Origin: Streptomyces olivochromogenes
GTDB lineage: Bacteria > Actinomycetota > Actinomycetes > Streptomycetales > Streptomycetaceae
Assembly (NCBI RefSeq): GCF_001514115.1
Contig: NZ_KQ948466.1
Coordinates: 186,001 to 250,000, forward strand
Direction: 5' to 3'
Length of the DNA: 64,000 nt
Part shown: in pieces, positions 44,197-53,145 of the stretch
Layout: the number at the start of each line of letters is the position of its first letter
Position numbering within the stretch: the stretch's first letter is position 1
Translations under genes and position numbers: made by a program
Notes under the pieces: generated by a model
The model's input: only the letters and a program-made list of their open reading frames with translations
Database searches by the model: none
What the model was told of the DNA's origin: nothing

Positions 44197-44251
44197 TCTG
44201 CGCGGGCCCTTCCCAGTTGTGGCGGGCTTTGCTCTGATGGCCGTCGAGCCG

Positions 44252-44337
44252 AGGGCCTGTCGTTTGGATCAGGTCGTTTCAGGAGACGAGGCTTGGTCAG
44301 ACCCCGCGGCCCAGGCCTGATCCAAACGACAGGCCCT
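44252..44337. repeat. 22-bp perfect inverted repeat, 86 bp overall
   Basis: Arm 44252-44273 (AGGGCCTGTCGTTTGGATC...) is exactly complementary to arm 44316-44337 (...GATCCAAACGACAGGCCCT) with a 42-bp spacer. The second arm ends 36 bp before the GTG of the FadD19-like gene, so the hairpin would lie in its leader if transcription begins upstream. No target-site duplication or transposase remnant is visible. It could be a small MITE, an attenuator-like hairpin or a large operator. Confidence 0.85.
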
Positions 44338-44373
44338 TGGGGCGGGACCGGACGCGCGACGTCAGGAGGAGCG

Positions 44374-45993
44374 GTGGAGTACAACCTTGCCGACCTGTTC
44401 GAGTCGGTCGTCGACGTGGTTCCGGGCCGCGAGGCGCTCGTGTACATCGACCATCCGGGCACGGGCGCGGAGCGCCGTCTGACGTACGCCCAGCTCGACG
44501 CGGCGGCCAATCGCGTCGCCCATCACCTGATCGACAGCGGCATCCGCCCCGGCGAGCACCTCGGGCTGCACCTCTACAACGGCGTCGAGTACGTGCAGAC
44601 CGTGCTGGGCTGCCTGAAGGCACGGATCGTGCCGGTCAACGTCAACTACCGTTACGTGGAAGAGGAGTTGGTCTACCTCTACCGGGACGCGGATCTGGTG
44701 GCGCTGGTCTTCGACACGGAGTTCACCGACCGGGTGGCGGCGGCAGTGCCGCGGGCCTCGGCGCTGCGGCATCTCCTGCGGGTGGGGAGCGCGGCGAGCG
44801 ACGGGACCTCCTTGCCCGCCCTGGACTTCGCCGAGGTCGAGGCCGCGGGATCCCCCGAACGGGGCTTCCCGCCGCGCTCGGCGGACGATCAGTTCATCAT
44901 CTACACCGGCGGCACCACCGGCATGCCCAAGGGTGTGATGTGGCGCCAGGAGGACCTGTTCTTCTCCGGGCTGGGCGGCGGGGCCCCGACCGGCGAGCCG
45001 GTCAGGAAGCCGGAGGAGCTCGCCGAGCGGGTGGCGGCCGGCGGCGAGGGCATCACCTTCTTCCCCACTCCCCCGCTGATGCACGGCACCTCGACACTGA
45101 CGGCGTTCATCGGGTTCAACTTCGGCCAACGGGTCGTGATCCACCGCAAGTTCGTGCCCGAAGAGGTCCTGCGGACGGTGGCGAAGGAGAAGGTCACCAG
45201 CATGTCGCTGGTCGGCGACGCGATGCTGCGCCCGCTGATCGACGCGCTGCGGGGGCCGATGAAGGGCACGGACTGCTCCTCGATGTTCAGCGTGTCCTCG
45301 TCCGGCGCGATCATGTCCGAGACGGTGCGTGAGCAGTTCCAGTCACTGGTCCCGAACGTGATGCTGCTCAACAACTACGGCTCCTCGGAGTCCGGCTTCA
45401 ACGGCACCGCGACCGCGGACTCGGGGGCCGGACAAGGTTTCCGGCTACGGGTCAACTCCCGTACACAGGTGGTGGATCCGGCCACGTACAAGCCGGTCGC
45501 CGTCGGTGAGCCCGGCCGGGTCGCACAGCGCGGCCATGTGCCCCTCGGCTACTACAACGACCCGAAGAAGACCGCCGAGACCTTCTTCCGGAAGGACGGC
45601 GAGCGGTGGGTGCTGCTCGGCGACATGGCGACGGTCGACGAGGAGGGCATCGTCACCGTCCTCGGCCGCGGCTCCCAGTGCATCAACACCGGTGGCGAGA
45701 AGGTCTATCCGGAAGAGGTCGAGCAGGCCCTGAAATCCCATCCGGACGTGTACGACGCGCTGGTCGCTGGGGTTCCCGACGAGAAGTGGGGCAACCACGT
45801 GGCGGCGGTCGTCCAGCTCCGCGAGGGCGCGGGCAGGCCCTCGCTGGAGGACATCCAGACCCACTGCCGAAGCCACCTGGCCGGCTACAAGATCCCCCGC
45901 CAGCTCGTCATCACCGACGCCATCCAGCGCTCGCCCAGCGGCAAGGCGGACTACCGGTGGGCGCGCTCGGTGGCGACGGAGGCGGCCCACTGA
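44374..45993 (+). CDS. Acyl-CoA synthetase, FadD19-like
   Basis: 539 residues from the GTG at 44374 with AGGAGGAGCG upstream. The ANL fold is clear: P-loop FIIYTGGTTGMPKGVMW, hinge GRGSQCINTGGEKVYPEEVE and C-terminal catalytic Lys in RSPSGKADYRW. The N-terminus VEYNLADLFESVVDVVPGREAL and the NYRYVEEELVYLYRDADLVAL segment resemble mycobacterial FadD19, which activates C-24 branched steroid side-chain acids with ATP and CoA. It is divergent from the EchA19-like crotonase and shares its operator region. Confidence 0.9.
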   Translation: MEYNLADLFESVVDVVPGREALVYIDHPGTGAERRLTYAQLDAAANRVAHHLIDSGIRPGEHLGLHLYNGVEYVQTVLGCLKARIVPVNVNYRYVEEELVYLYRDADLVALVFDTEFTDRVAAAVPRASALRHLLRVGSAASDGTSLPALDFAEVEAAGSPERGFPPRSADDQFIIYTGGTTGMPKGVMWRQEDLFFSGLGGGAPTGEPVRKPEELAERVAAGGEGITFFPTPPLMHGTSTLTAFIGFNFGQRVVIHRKFVPEEVLRTVAKEKVTSMSLVGDAMLRPLIDALRGPMKGTDCSSMFSVSSSGAIMSETVREQFQSLVPNVMLLNNYGSSESGFNGTATADSGAGQGFRLRVNSRTQVVDPATYKPVAVGEPGRVAQRGHVPLGYYNDPKKTAETFFRKDGERWVLLGDMATVDEEGIVTVLGRGSQCINTGGEKVYPEEVEQALKSHPDVYDALVAGVPDEKWGNHVAAVVQLREGAGRPSLEDIQTHCRSHLAGYKIPRQLVITDAIQRSPSGKADYRWARSVATEAAH

Positions 45994-46029
45994 CGCATCC
46001 GCCGCAACCGCCGCCCCACGCCGGTCACC

Positions 46030-46071
46030 GCGTGACCGACAACGGTTGCCGCGTGACCGGCGACGGTTGCC
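46030..46071. repeat. Two 21-bp tandem repeats between convergent acyl-CoA synthetase genes
   Basis: Both units start with GCGTGACCG and end with ACGGTTGCC; they run 46030-46050 and 46051-46071 and differ at two bases. A looser third copy (GCGACCGGTGACGG) follows near 46086. The 145-bp gap holds nothing else. Confidence 0.75.
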
Positions 46072-46138
46072 GAGCCCGTCCCGGGGCGACCGGTGACGGT
46101 CGAACGCGAGGGTCGTCGGCCGTCTCCGTCAGGGCGTC

Positions 46139-47683
46139 CTACCCCTGGACGGTTTCGGACCGTGCGTCCGCGAAGCGGTCCCTCAGCTCGCGTTTGAGGA
46201 TCTTCCCGCTGGCGTTGCGTGGCAGTTCGTCCACGAAGAGGACCTGCTTGGGCGTCTTGAAGGCGGCGAGCTTCTCGCGTGCGTGGGCGAGGAGTTCGGC
46301 CTCGGTGACCTCGGTACGGGCGACGACGACCGCCGTGACCGCCTCGATCCACCGCTCGTCGGGGAGCCCGATCACGGCCACCTCGGCGACGGCGTCGTGT
46401 GTGTAGAGCGCGTCCTCGACCTGGCGCGAGGCAACCAGCACGCCACCGGAGTTGATGACGTCCTTCACCCGGTCGACGACGGTGAAGTAGCCCTCCTCGT
46501 CGCGCACGGCGAGGTCCCCCGAGTGGAACCAGCCGTCACGGAAGGCCTCCGCGGTCTCCTCCGGCCTGTCCCAGTAGCCGTCGCACAACTGCGGCGAGCG
46601 GTAGACGATTTCGCCTCGCTCCCCGTCGGGCACGTCCTTGCCGGACTCGTCGACGACCCGCGCCTCGACGAACAGCACCGGCCGCCCGCACGAGTCCATC
46701 CGCCCCTTGTGCTCGTGGGGTCCGAGGACCATGGCCAGCGGTCCGATCTCGCTCTGGCCGAAGCAGTTGTAGAACGCCAGCTTCGGCAGCCGCTCCCGCA
46801 GCCGTTCCAGAACCGGCACCGGCATGATCGATGCCCCGTAGTACGCCTTGCGCAGTCCGCTCAGGTCACGGGTGGCGAAGTCGGGGCGGTTGGACAGTCC
46901 GATCCAGACGGTGGGCGGCACGAACAGGCTGTCCGCGTGACCGGCCTCGATCAGGTCGAGGATCTGCCCGGCGTCGGGCGCGTCGAGGATGACGTTCACG
47001 GCGCCGACCGCGAGATAGGGCAGCAGGAACACATGCATCTGCGCGGAGTGGTAGAGCGGCAGCGAGTGCACGGGCAGATCGCCGGCCTGCAGATCGAGGG
47101 CGGTGATCGCGCTGAGGTACTCGTGCACCAGCGCACGGTGGGTCAGCATGGCGCCCTTGGGCAGCGCGGTGGTGCCCGAGGTGTAGAGGAGTTGCGTCAG
47201 GTCCTCGCCGCGGGGCTCCGGTCCGTCGTACGGCGTGGTCGTGTCGAGTCGCGCGAGCAGCGACTCGTCACTGTCGCGCAGGGCGAGAACACGGGTTCCC
47301 TCAGGGAGGTTCCCGGCCAGGTCCGGGTCGGCCAGGACCAGTCCGCAGCCGGCCTGTCCGACGATGTACGCGAGGTCGTCACCGGTCAGGTTCTGGTTGA
47401 CCGGCACGTGCACAAGCCCGCCGCGCGCACACGCGAGGAAGCCGATCAGGTACGCGTCCGAGTTGTGGCCGTAGGCACCGACACGGTCGCCCGGTGCCAG
47501 TCCCGAGGAGCGCAGCACCTGGGCCGCGCGGGAGACGGCCTCGTCGAGTTCGCCGTAGGTCCAGGACCGGTCGCGGTAGTGGATCGCGACGCGTTCGGGG
47601 GTCCGCCGGGCGCTGCGCCGCAGCACCCCGTCGACCGTGACGCTCCGTCCCGCCGCCACCGTGGGGTTCTGACCCGCCGTCAT
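46139..47683 (-). CDS. Acyl-CoA synthetase (long-chain/FadD type)
   Basis: 514 residues, ANL superfamily. LLYTSGTTALPKGAMLTHRAL is the AMP/phosphate loop, FYNCFGQSEIGPLAMVLG the A5 region, GWFHSGDLAVRDEEGYFTVVDR the A7-A8 core, and the catalytic Lys is in PRNASGKILKREL. It activates a carboxylic acid as CoA thioester; chain length cannot be predicted. A gap of 185 bp separates it from the divergent penicillin-acylase gene and contains an ACTGAC-N5-GTCACA element (47794-47810) that resembles the shared operator loosely. Confidence 0.9.
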   Translation of the reverse strand: MTAGQNPTVAAGRSVTVDGVLRRSARRTPERVAIHYRDRSWTYGELDEAVSRAAQVLRSSGLAPGDRVGAYGHNSDAYLIGFLACARGGLVHVPVNQNLTGDDLAYIVGQAGCGLVLADPDLAGNLPEGTRVLALRDSDESLLARLDTTTPYDGPEPRGEDLTQLLYTSGTTALPKGAMLTHRALVHEYLSAITALDLQAGDLPVHSLPLYHSAQMHVFLLPYLAVGAVNVILDAPDAGQILDLIEAGHADSLFVPPTVWIGLSNRPDFATRDLSGLRKAYYGASIMPVPVLERLRERLPKLAFYNCFGQSEIGPLAMVLGPHEHKGRMDSCGRPVLFVEARVVDESGKDVPDGERGEIVYRSPQLCDGYWDRPEETAEAFRDGWFHSGDLAVRDEEGYFTVVDRVKDVINSGGVLVASRQVEDALYTHDAVAEVAVIGLPDERWIEAVTAVVVARTEVTEAELLAHAREKLAAFKTPKQVLFVDELPRNASGKILKRELRDRFADARSETVQG

Positions 47684-47793
47684 GACCTGCTCCTTCGTCC
47701 GGCTGCTGTGCCGTGATCCTCGTTCCGGCCCGCGAACGGGGTCAAGCCTCCCGCGCCCTTGGCGCGAAGAGGATCAACCCCACCGTGGAACGT

Positions 47794-47810
47794 ACTGACA
47801 CCAGGTCACA
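47794..47810. promoter_or_regulatory. Weak relative of the TCTGAC-N5-GTCAGA operator
   Basis: ACTGAC-ACCAG-GTCACA keeps 10 of 12 palindrome bases of the sites at 44175 and 53059 and lies between two divergent genes. It lacks the TTTC flanks of the other two, so this is a suggestion only. Confidence 0.25.
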
Positions 47811-47868
47811 CGTCTGTGGCTGTTGTTACGCTCAACCGCCCCTTCCCTCAATGATGTCGGGAGGCACG

Positions 47869-50292
47869 ATGCGCATCCGCCCCAGACGGTTCGCCGTCCT
47901 GGCCGTAGCCCTGCTCACCGCCTCGGCCGCGCTGCCCGCGACCGCAGCGAACGGCCAGGAGCGTCAGCACTCTCCGTCCCACCCGTCCGCCGGCGGTCTG
48001 TCCGCCGTGATCCGCTACACCGAGTACGGCATTCCGCACATCCTCGCGCAGAACTACGCGGACCTCGGCTTCGGCACCGGCTGGGCGCAGGCCGCCGACC
48101 AGGTGTGCACCCTCGCCGACGGGTTCGTGACCGTACGCGGCGAACGCTCCCGCTTCTTCGGTCCCGACGCGGAGCCCGACGGTTCGCTGTCCTCGGCGGC
48201 CGAGAACCTCTCCAGCGACCTCTACTTCCGCGGCGTGCGGGCGACGGGCACCGTGGAGAAACTGCTCGCGGAGCCCGCGCCACGGGGTCCGAGCCGCGAT
48301 TCCAAGGCTCTGATGCGGGGCTGGGCGACCGGTTACAACGCCTGGCTCGCCCAGAACCGGATCACCGATCCGGCCTGCCGGGGCGCCTCCTGGGTCCGGC
48401 CCGTGACCGCGGTGGACGTGGCCGCGCGTACCTTCGCGCTGGCGGTGCTCGGCGGTCAGGGCCGCGCGGTCGACGGCATCACGGCCGCGCGGCCGCCCGC
48501 GACGACCGCCGCGCGTACGGCCGTCGGCATACCCGACGCGAAGAGTGCCGCGCGCGCCGCCCGAAAACTCTTCGACACCGCCGACATGGGGTCCAACGCG
48601 GTCGCCTTCAGCGGTGCCACCACGGCGAACGGCCGTGGGCTGCTGCTGGGCAACCCGCACTACCCGTGGCAGGGCGGCCGTCGTTTCTGGCAGTCGCAGC
48701 AGACGATCCCCGGCGAGCTGAACGTGGCGGGCGGCGCGCTGCTCGGCTCCACCACGGTCTCCATCGGGCGCAACGCACGGGTGGCCTGGAGCCATACCGT
48801 CGCCACCGGCGTCACGCTCAACCTCCATCAGCTGACGCTGGATCCGGCCGACCCCACGACGTACCTGGTAGACGGGAAGCCGGAGCGGATGACGAGGCGG
48901 ACCGTCACCGTCGAGACGCGGGGCGGCCCGCCGGTCACCCGTGCCCAGTGGTGGACCCGCTACGGCCCGGTCGTCACCTCGCTCGGCGCGGGACTCCCGC
49001 TGCCCTGGACGTCCACGACGGCGTACGCCCTCAACGACCCCAACGCCGAGAATCTGCGCGCCCCCGACACCGCCCTCGGCTTCGGCCGGGCCCGCGGCAC
49101 GGCCGACGTCCTCACGACGCTGAGGCGCACACAGGGGCTGCCCTGGATCAACACGGTCGCCGCCGACTCGGGCGGGCACTCGCTGTTCACGCAGTCGCAG
49201 GTACTGCCGCGTATCACCGACGAGTTGGCCCAGCGCTGCTCGACGGCGCTCGGCAAGGCCCTCTACCCGTCGTCCGGTATCGCGGTCCTCGACGGCTCCC
49301 GCGGCGACTGCGCGCCGGGCACCGACCCCGACGCCGTACAGCCCGGGATCTTCGGGCCCGCGAAGATGCCGGTCCTGAAGGACGCGCCGTACGCGGAGAA
49401 CTCCAACGACAGTGCCTGGCTGGCCAATACGGACCGGCCGCTCACCGGGTACGAACGGGTCTTCGGGTCGATCGGCTCGCCGCTGTCGACCCGTGCGCGG
49501 GGCGCGAAGGCGGACGTGTCCGCGATGGCCGCGACGGGAGAGCTGACCGTACGGGACCTACAGGCGCAGCAGTTCGCGAACCGGGCGACCTCGGGCGACC
49601 TCATCGCCGACGACACGGCCCGCGCGTGTGCCTCGTTGCCCGGCGGGACGGCGACGGGCAGCGACGGCAGGGCCGTTGACGTGAGCGAGGCGTGCGGTGT
49701 GCTGAAGGCGTGGGACCACTCCATGAAGACCGGCAGCCGGGGCGCACTGCTCTTCGACCGGTTCTGGCGGCGACTGACCGCCACGACCGCGACCGCGCAG
49801 CTCTGGAAGGTCCCGTTCTCGGCGGCGGACCCCGTGCACACGCCCAACACGCTCAACACCGAAGCGCCCGGCGTGGCCACGGCCCTCGCCGACGCGGTGA
49901 GCGAGCTGCGGGCGGCGGGCATCGCGCTGGACGCGACGCTCGGCGCGCACCAGGTCGTCGTCCGGGGCGAGCAGCGCATCCCCGTGCCGGGCGGCACGGA
50001 GTCGCTCGGCGTGTGGAACAAGGTCGAGCCGGTGTGGGACGTGGCGGCCGGCGGCTACACCGAGGTCACCACGGGGTCCTCGTACATCCAGGCCGTCGGG
50101 TGGGACGGCGGCCGCTGCCCGGTCGCCCGTACGCTGCTGGCCTACTCCCAGTCGTCGAATCCGAACTCGCCGCACTTCAGCGACCAGACGCGGCTGTTCT
50201 CCGAGGGGAAGTGGGTCACCTCCCGGTTCTGCGAGAAGGAGATCCTGTCCTCGCCCGGGCTGCGGGTGATCCGCGTGGGCGAACAGCGCTGA
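47869..50292 (+). CDS. Penicillin-acylase-family Ntn hydrolase (aculeacin/AHL acylase-like)
   Basis: 807 residues from the ATG at 47869 (GGGAGG 4 nt upstream). Signal peptide ~1-30; alpha chain ~35-240 (SAVIRYTEYGIPHILAQNYADLGFGTGWAQAADQ). Self-cleavage should occur before Ser242 in DMGSNAVAFSG, giving the N-terminal nucleophile of the beta chain. Further family motifs: GRGLLLGNPHYPWQG, ARVAWSHTVATGVTLNLHQL, and Asn in ENSNDSAWLAN. Related Streptomyces enzymes deacylate lipopeptides (aculeacin) or N-acyl-homoserine lactones. A 12-bp hairpin terminates it. Its link to the neighbouring fatty-acid genes is uncertain. Confidence 0.92.
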   Translation: MRIRPRRFAVLAVALLTASAALPATAANGQERQHSPSHPSAGGLSAVIRYTEYGIPHILAQNYADLGFGTGWAQAADQVCTLADGFVTVRGERSRFFGPDAEPDGSLSSAAENLSSDLYFRGVRATGTVEKLLAEPAPRGPSRDSKALMRGWATGYNAWLAQNRITDPACRGASWVRPVTAVDVAARTFALAVLGGQGRAVDGITAARPPATTAARTAVGIPDAKSAARAARKLFDTADMGSNAVAFSGATTANGRGLLLGNPHYPWQGGRRFWQSQQTIPGELNVAGGALLGSTTVSIGRNARVAWSHTVATGVTLNLHQLTLDPADPTTYLVDGKPERMTRRTVTVETRGGPPVTRAQWWTRYGPVVTSLGAGLPLPWTSTTAYALNDPNAENLRAPDTALGFGRARGTADVLTTLRRTQGLPWINTVAADSGGHSLFTQSQVLPRITDELAQRCSTALGKALYPSSGIAVLDGSRGDCAPGTDPDAVQPGIFGPAKMPVLKDAPYAENSNDSAWLANTDRPLTGYERVFGSIGSPLSTRARGAKADVSAMAATGELTVRDLQAQQFANRATSGDLIADDTARACASLPGGTATGSDGRAVDVSEACGVLKAWDHSMKTGSRGALLFDRFWRRLTATTATAQLWKVPFSAADPVHTPNTLNTEAPGVATALADAVSELRAAGIALDATLGAHQVVVRGEQRIPVPGGTESLGVWNKVEPVWDVAAGGYTEVTTGSSYIQAVGWDGGRCPVARTLLAYSQSSNPNSPHFSDQTRLFSEGKWVTSRFCEKEILSSPGLRVIRVGEQR

Positions 50293-50298
50293 CGGCAG

Positions 50299-50336
50299 CG
50301 GGGTGGTCCCTGCCCGGGCGGGCGGGGACCACCCCG
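50299..50336. terminator. Strong bidirectional hairpin terminator
   Basis: CGGGGTGGTCCC (50299-50310) pairs over 12 bp with GGGACCACCCCG (50325-50336), 14-nt loop, between the convergent acylase and acyl-CoA synthetase genes, 6 bp after the acylase stop. Confidence 0.8.
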
Positions 50337-50356
50337 GTCGCACCCCGCTCCGCTGT

Positions 50357-51907
50357 TCACACCGCTCGCGTACGGCCCTCCCAGTAGGGATCCCGCAGGC
50401 GCCGCTTGTACAGCTTCCCGTTCGGGTCGCGCGGCATCGACGCGATGAAGTCGACGCTCTTGGGGCGCTTGTACCCGGCGAGCAGGCGCTCGCAGTGGCC
50501 GAGGATGTCGGCGGCGAGGGCCGGCCCCGGCTCGTGGCCCGGGGCGGGCTCGACGACGGCCTTGACCTCCTCGCCCCAGTCGTCGTGCGGGATGCCGAAG
50601 GCGGCCGCGTCGGCGACGGCGGGGTGGGAGAGCAGCGCGGCCTCGATCTCGGCCGGGTAGATGTTGACCCCACCCGAGATGATCATGTCGATCTTGCGGT
50701 CACGGAGGAAGAGATAGCCGTCCTCGTCGAGACAGCCCAGGTCACCCACGGTGAAGAAGTCGCCGATGCGGTTCTTCTTCGTCTTGCTCTCGTCCTTGTG
50801 GTACGAGAATCCGCCGGTGCTCATCTTCATGTAGACGGTGCCGAGTTCACCGGGCGGCAGCCGGTTGCCGTCGTCGTCGAAGACGGCGAGTTCGCTGATG
50901 GGCCAGGCCTTGCCGACCGTGCCGGGCTTCTTCAGCCAGTCCTCGGTGGTCGCGAAGGCGCCGCCGCCCTCACTGGCCGCGTAGTACTCCTCGACGCTGT
51001 GGCCCCACCACTCGATCATGGCCCGTTTCACATGGTCCGGGCACGGGGCGGCGCCATGGATGGCGTGGCGCATCGAGGAGACGTCGTAGCGAGCCTTCAC
51101 CTCGTCGGGCAGTGCCAGCAGCCGGTGGAACTGGGTCGGGACCATGTGGGTGTGGGTGCAGGCGTGGGCGTCGATGACGCGGAGCATCTCCTCGGGTGTC
51201 CACTTGTCCATCAGCACCAGGCGGTGCCCGATGTGCAGGGACGCGCCCGCGAACTGGAGTACGGCGGTGTGGTACAGCGGTGAGCAGACCAGGTGCACGT
51301 TGTCGTCGTACGGCCTGATGCCGAAGATGCCGAGGAAGCCGCCGAGGTACGACTCCTCGGGGAGCTTTCCGGGCAGCGGGCGCCGGATGCCGCGCGGGCG
51401 GCCCGTGGTGCCCGAGGTGTAGTTCATGACCCAGCCGAGGGTGCGGCCGGCGGGCGCCGAGTCGGGCTGTGCGTCGAGGAGTTCGGCGTACGGCCTAAAG
51501 CCCGCCACCGTGCCCACCGCGTACCGCTGCGTCGCGGGAAGCTTCGCCTCGTCGGCGGCGTGGCGGGCGGCATCGGCGAACCGTTCGTGGGCGATCAGCA
51601 CCTTGGCGCCCGAGTCGGAGACGATCCAGGCGATCTCGGGGCCGACGAGGTGGTGGTTGACCGGCACCAGGTAGAGGCCGGCCTGGGAGGCGGCGAGGTA
51701 GGCGACGAAGAACTCGACGCCGTTGGGCAGGACGACCGCGAAGGCGTCGCCGCGTTCGAGTCCCGCGGCGCGCAGACCGTGGACGAGCCGGTTGGCCGCG
51801 GCGTGCAGCCGGCCCGCGGTCCACTCGTCCCCGTCCGGGGTGATGAGGACCGTCCGCCCTGGGTCGGCGGTGGCCTGGGCCCAGAAGCCGTTGGGTGAGG
51901 TGCTCAT
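50357..51907 (-). CDS. Acyl-CoA synthetase coupled to a nitronate-monooxygenase-like gene
   Basis: 516 residues. AMP-binding loop MNYTSGTTGRPRGIRRPL, A5-like YYAASEGGGAFATTEDW, GDFFTVGDLGCLDEDGYLFLRDR and the catalytic Lys in PRDPNGKLYKRRLRD. The N-terminus (NGFWAQATADPGRTVLITPDG) and LYLVPVNHHLVGPEIAWIVSDSGAKVL segment are typical of actinobacterial FadD4-like ligases. Its ATG overlaps the stop of the upstream FMN-protein gene by 4 bp, so both are one operon driven from the 53056 operator region. The acid substrate is unknown. Confidence 0.9.
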   Translation of the reverse strand: MSTSPNGFWAQATADPGRTVLITPDGDEWTAGRLHAAANRLVHGLRAAGLERGDAFAVVLPNGVEFFVAYLAASQAGLYLVPVNHHLVGPEIAWIVSDSGAKVLIAHERFADAARHAADEAKLPATQRYAVGTVAGFRPYAELLDAQPDSAPAGRTLGWVMNYTSGTTGRPRGIRRPLPGKLPEESYLGGFLGIFGIRPYDDNVHLVCSPLYHTAVLQFAGASLHIGHRLVLMDKWTPEEMLRVIDAHACTHTHMVPTQFHRLLALPDEVKARYDVSSMRHAIHGAAPCPDHVKRAMIEWWGHSVEEYYAASEGGGAFATTEDWLKKPGTVGKAWPISELAVFDDDGNRLPPGELGTVYMKMSTGGFSYHKDESKTKKNRIGDFFTVGDLGCLDEDGYLFLRDRKIDMIISGGVNIYPAEIEAALLSHPAVADAAAFGIPHDDWGEEVKAVVEPAPGHEPGPALAADILGHCERLLAGYKRPKSVDFIASMPRDPNGKLYKRRLRDPYWEGRTRAV

Positions 51908-53016
51908 GACCGTTCGCCCCTTCCCGCGATCCGGTTGACGCGCTCGACGGCCCGCTCGAAGCCGCTCGTCAGGTCGTCGAAGACGGCCTGGACACTGCGC
52001 TCGCTGTTCATCCGCCCGACGATCTGCCCGACCGGCGTCCCGAGCAGCGGTTCCACCTCGTACTTCTGGATCCGGGAGACCGCCTCGGCCACCAGCAGCC
52101 CCTGGAGCGGCATGGGGAGCGTGCCGGGGCCGTTCGGGTCGTCCCAGGCGTCGGTCCACTCGGTGCGCAGCTGGCGCGCGGGCTTGCCGGTCAGCGCGCG
52201 CGAGCGGACGGTGTCGCCGGACCCGGCGGCGAGCAGCTTGCGGGTCACGGCGGGCGCGTGCATGTCCGCTTCCGTGACGGTCAGCCACAGGGAGCCGAGC
52301 CACACCCCCTGGGCGCCTAGGCTGAGGGCGGCGGCCACCTGCTGTCCGCTGCCGATGCCGCCCGCCGCCAGCACGGGCAACGGGTCGACGGCGTCGACGA
52401 CTTCGGGGGTGAGCACCATCGAGGCGATCTCGCCGGTGTGGCCGCCCGCCTCGTAGCCCTGCGCGACGACGACGTCGATGCCCGCCTCGGCGTGTTTGCG
52501 CGCGTGCCGGGCGCTGCCGGCGAGGGCCGCGACGAGTACCCCGCGCTCGTGGGCGCGTTCGACCACGTCGGCGGGTGGCGAGCCCAGCGCGTTGGCGAGC
52601 AGTTTGATCGGGTAGTCGAAGGCGACGTCGAGCTGGGAGCGGGCGACCTGTTCCATCCAGCCGGTGATGCGCCAGCCGGACGCCTCGCCCTCGGCGAGTT
52701 CGGGCACGCCGTACTTGGCGAGGGTGTCCCTGACGTACTGCCGGTGCCCCTCGGGGATCATCGCCTCGACGTCGGCTTCCGTCACCCCCTCGACCTTCTT
52801 CGCGGGCATGACGACGTCCAGGCCGTACGGTTTGCCGTCGACGTTCGCCTCGATCCAGTCGAGGTCGCGCTTCAGGTCGTCGGGGGCGGTGTAGCGGACC
52901 GCGCCGAGCACACCGAATCCGCCCGCGCGACTGATGGCCGCGGCGACGGCGGGAAACGGCGTGAAGCCGAAAATGGCGTGCTCGACTCCCAGTTTCTTGC
53001 TCAGCTCCGTCTGCAT
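51904..53016 (-). CDS. Nitronate-monooxygenase/2-nitropropane-dioxygenase-like FMN protein
   Basis: 370 residues, TIM barrel. N-terminus KKLGVEHAIFGFTPFPAVAAAISRAGGFGVLGA, then PYGLDVVMPAK, VVAQGYEAGGHTGEIASMVL (active-site His region), LAAGGIGSGQQVAAALSLGAQGVWLGSLWL (FMN phosphate site). Actinobacterial members next to acyl-CoA genes include IpdC-like enoyl reductases of steroid CD-ring breakdown and Rv1533-like proteins; this one looks closer to the latter. First gene of an operon with the acyl-CoA synthetase. The 25-bp shared operator is 40 bp upstream. Confidence 0.88.
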   Translation of the reverse strand: MQTELSKKLGVEHAIFGFTPFPAVAAAISRAGGFGVLGAVRYTAPDDLKRDLDWIEANVDGKPYGLDVVMPAKKVEGVTEADVEAMIPEGHRQYVRDTLAKYGVPELAEGEASGWRITGWMEQVARSQLDVAFDYPIKLLANALGSPPADVVERAHERGVLVAALAGSARHARKHAEAGIDVVVAQGYEAGGHTGEIASMVLTPEVVDAVDPLPVLAAGGIGSGQQVAAALSLGAQGVWLGSLWLTVTEADMHAPAVTRKLLAAGSGDTVRSRALTGKPARQLRTEWTDAWDDPNGPGTLPMPLQGLLVAEAVSRIQKYEVEPLLGTPVGQIVGRMNSERSVQAVFDDLTSGFERAVERVNRIAGRGERS

Positions 53017-53055
53017 GGCCGCAGAATGCCGCAGTCCCCCGGACGAGGGAAGGCC

Positions 53056-53080
53056 TTTTCTGATGCTCCGTCAGATTTCT
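53056..53080. promoter_or_regulatory. Shared palindromic operator, copy B (nitronate-monooxygenase promoter)
   Basis: TCTGAT-GCTCC-GTCAGA (53059-53075) with flanks TTTTCTGA on the left and TCAGATTTCT on the right; 20 of 25 positions match the copy at 44172-44196, the differences being confined to the central six bases. It starts 40 bp before the ATG at 53016. Confidence 0.75.
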
Positions 53081-53145
53081 GGCCAGTCCCTCGACCGGGT
53101 CCCAGACCGCGCGCCACACCGACGGCACGCGACCGACCGGCAGAG

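Noticed and set aside
44252..44337. Insertion-sequence call for the 22-bp inverted repeat
   Set aside because: No transposase, no target-site duplication, and only 42 bp between the arms.
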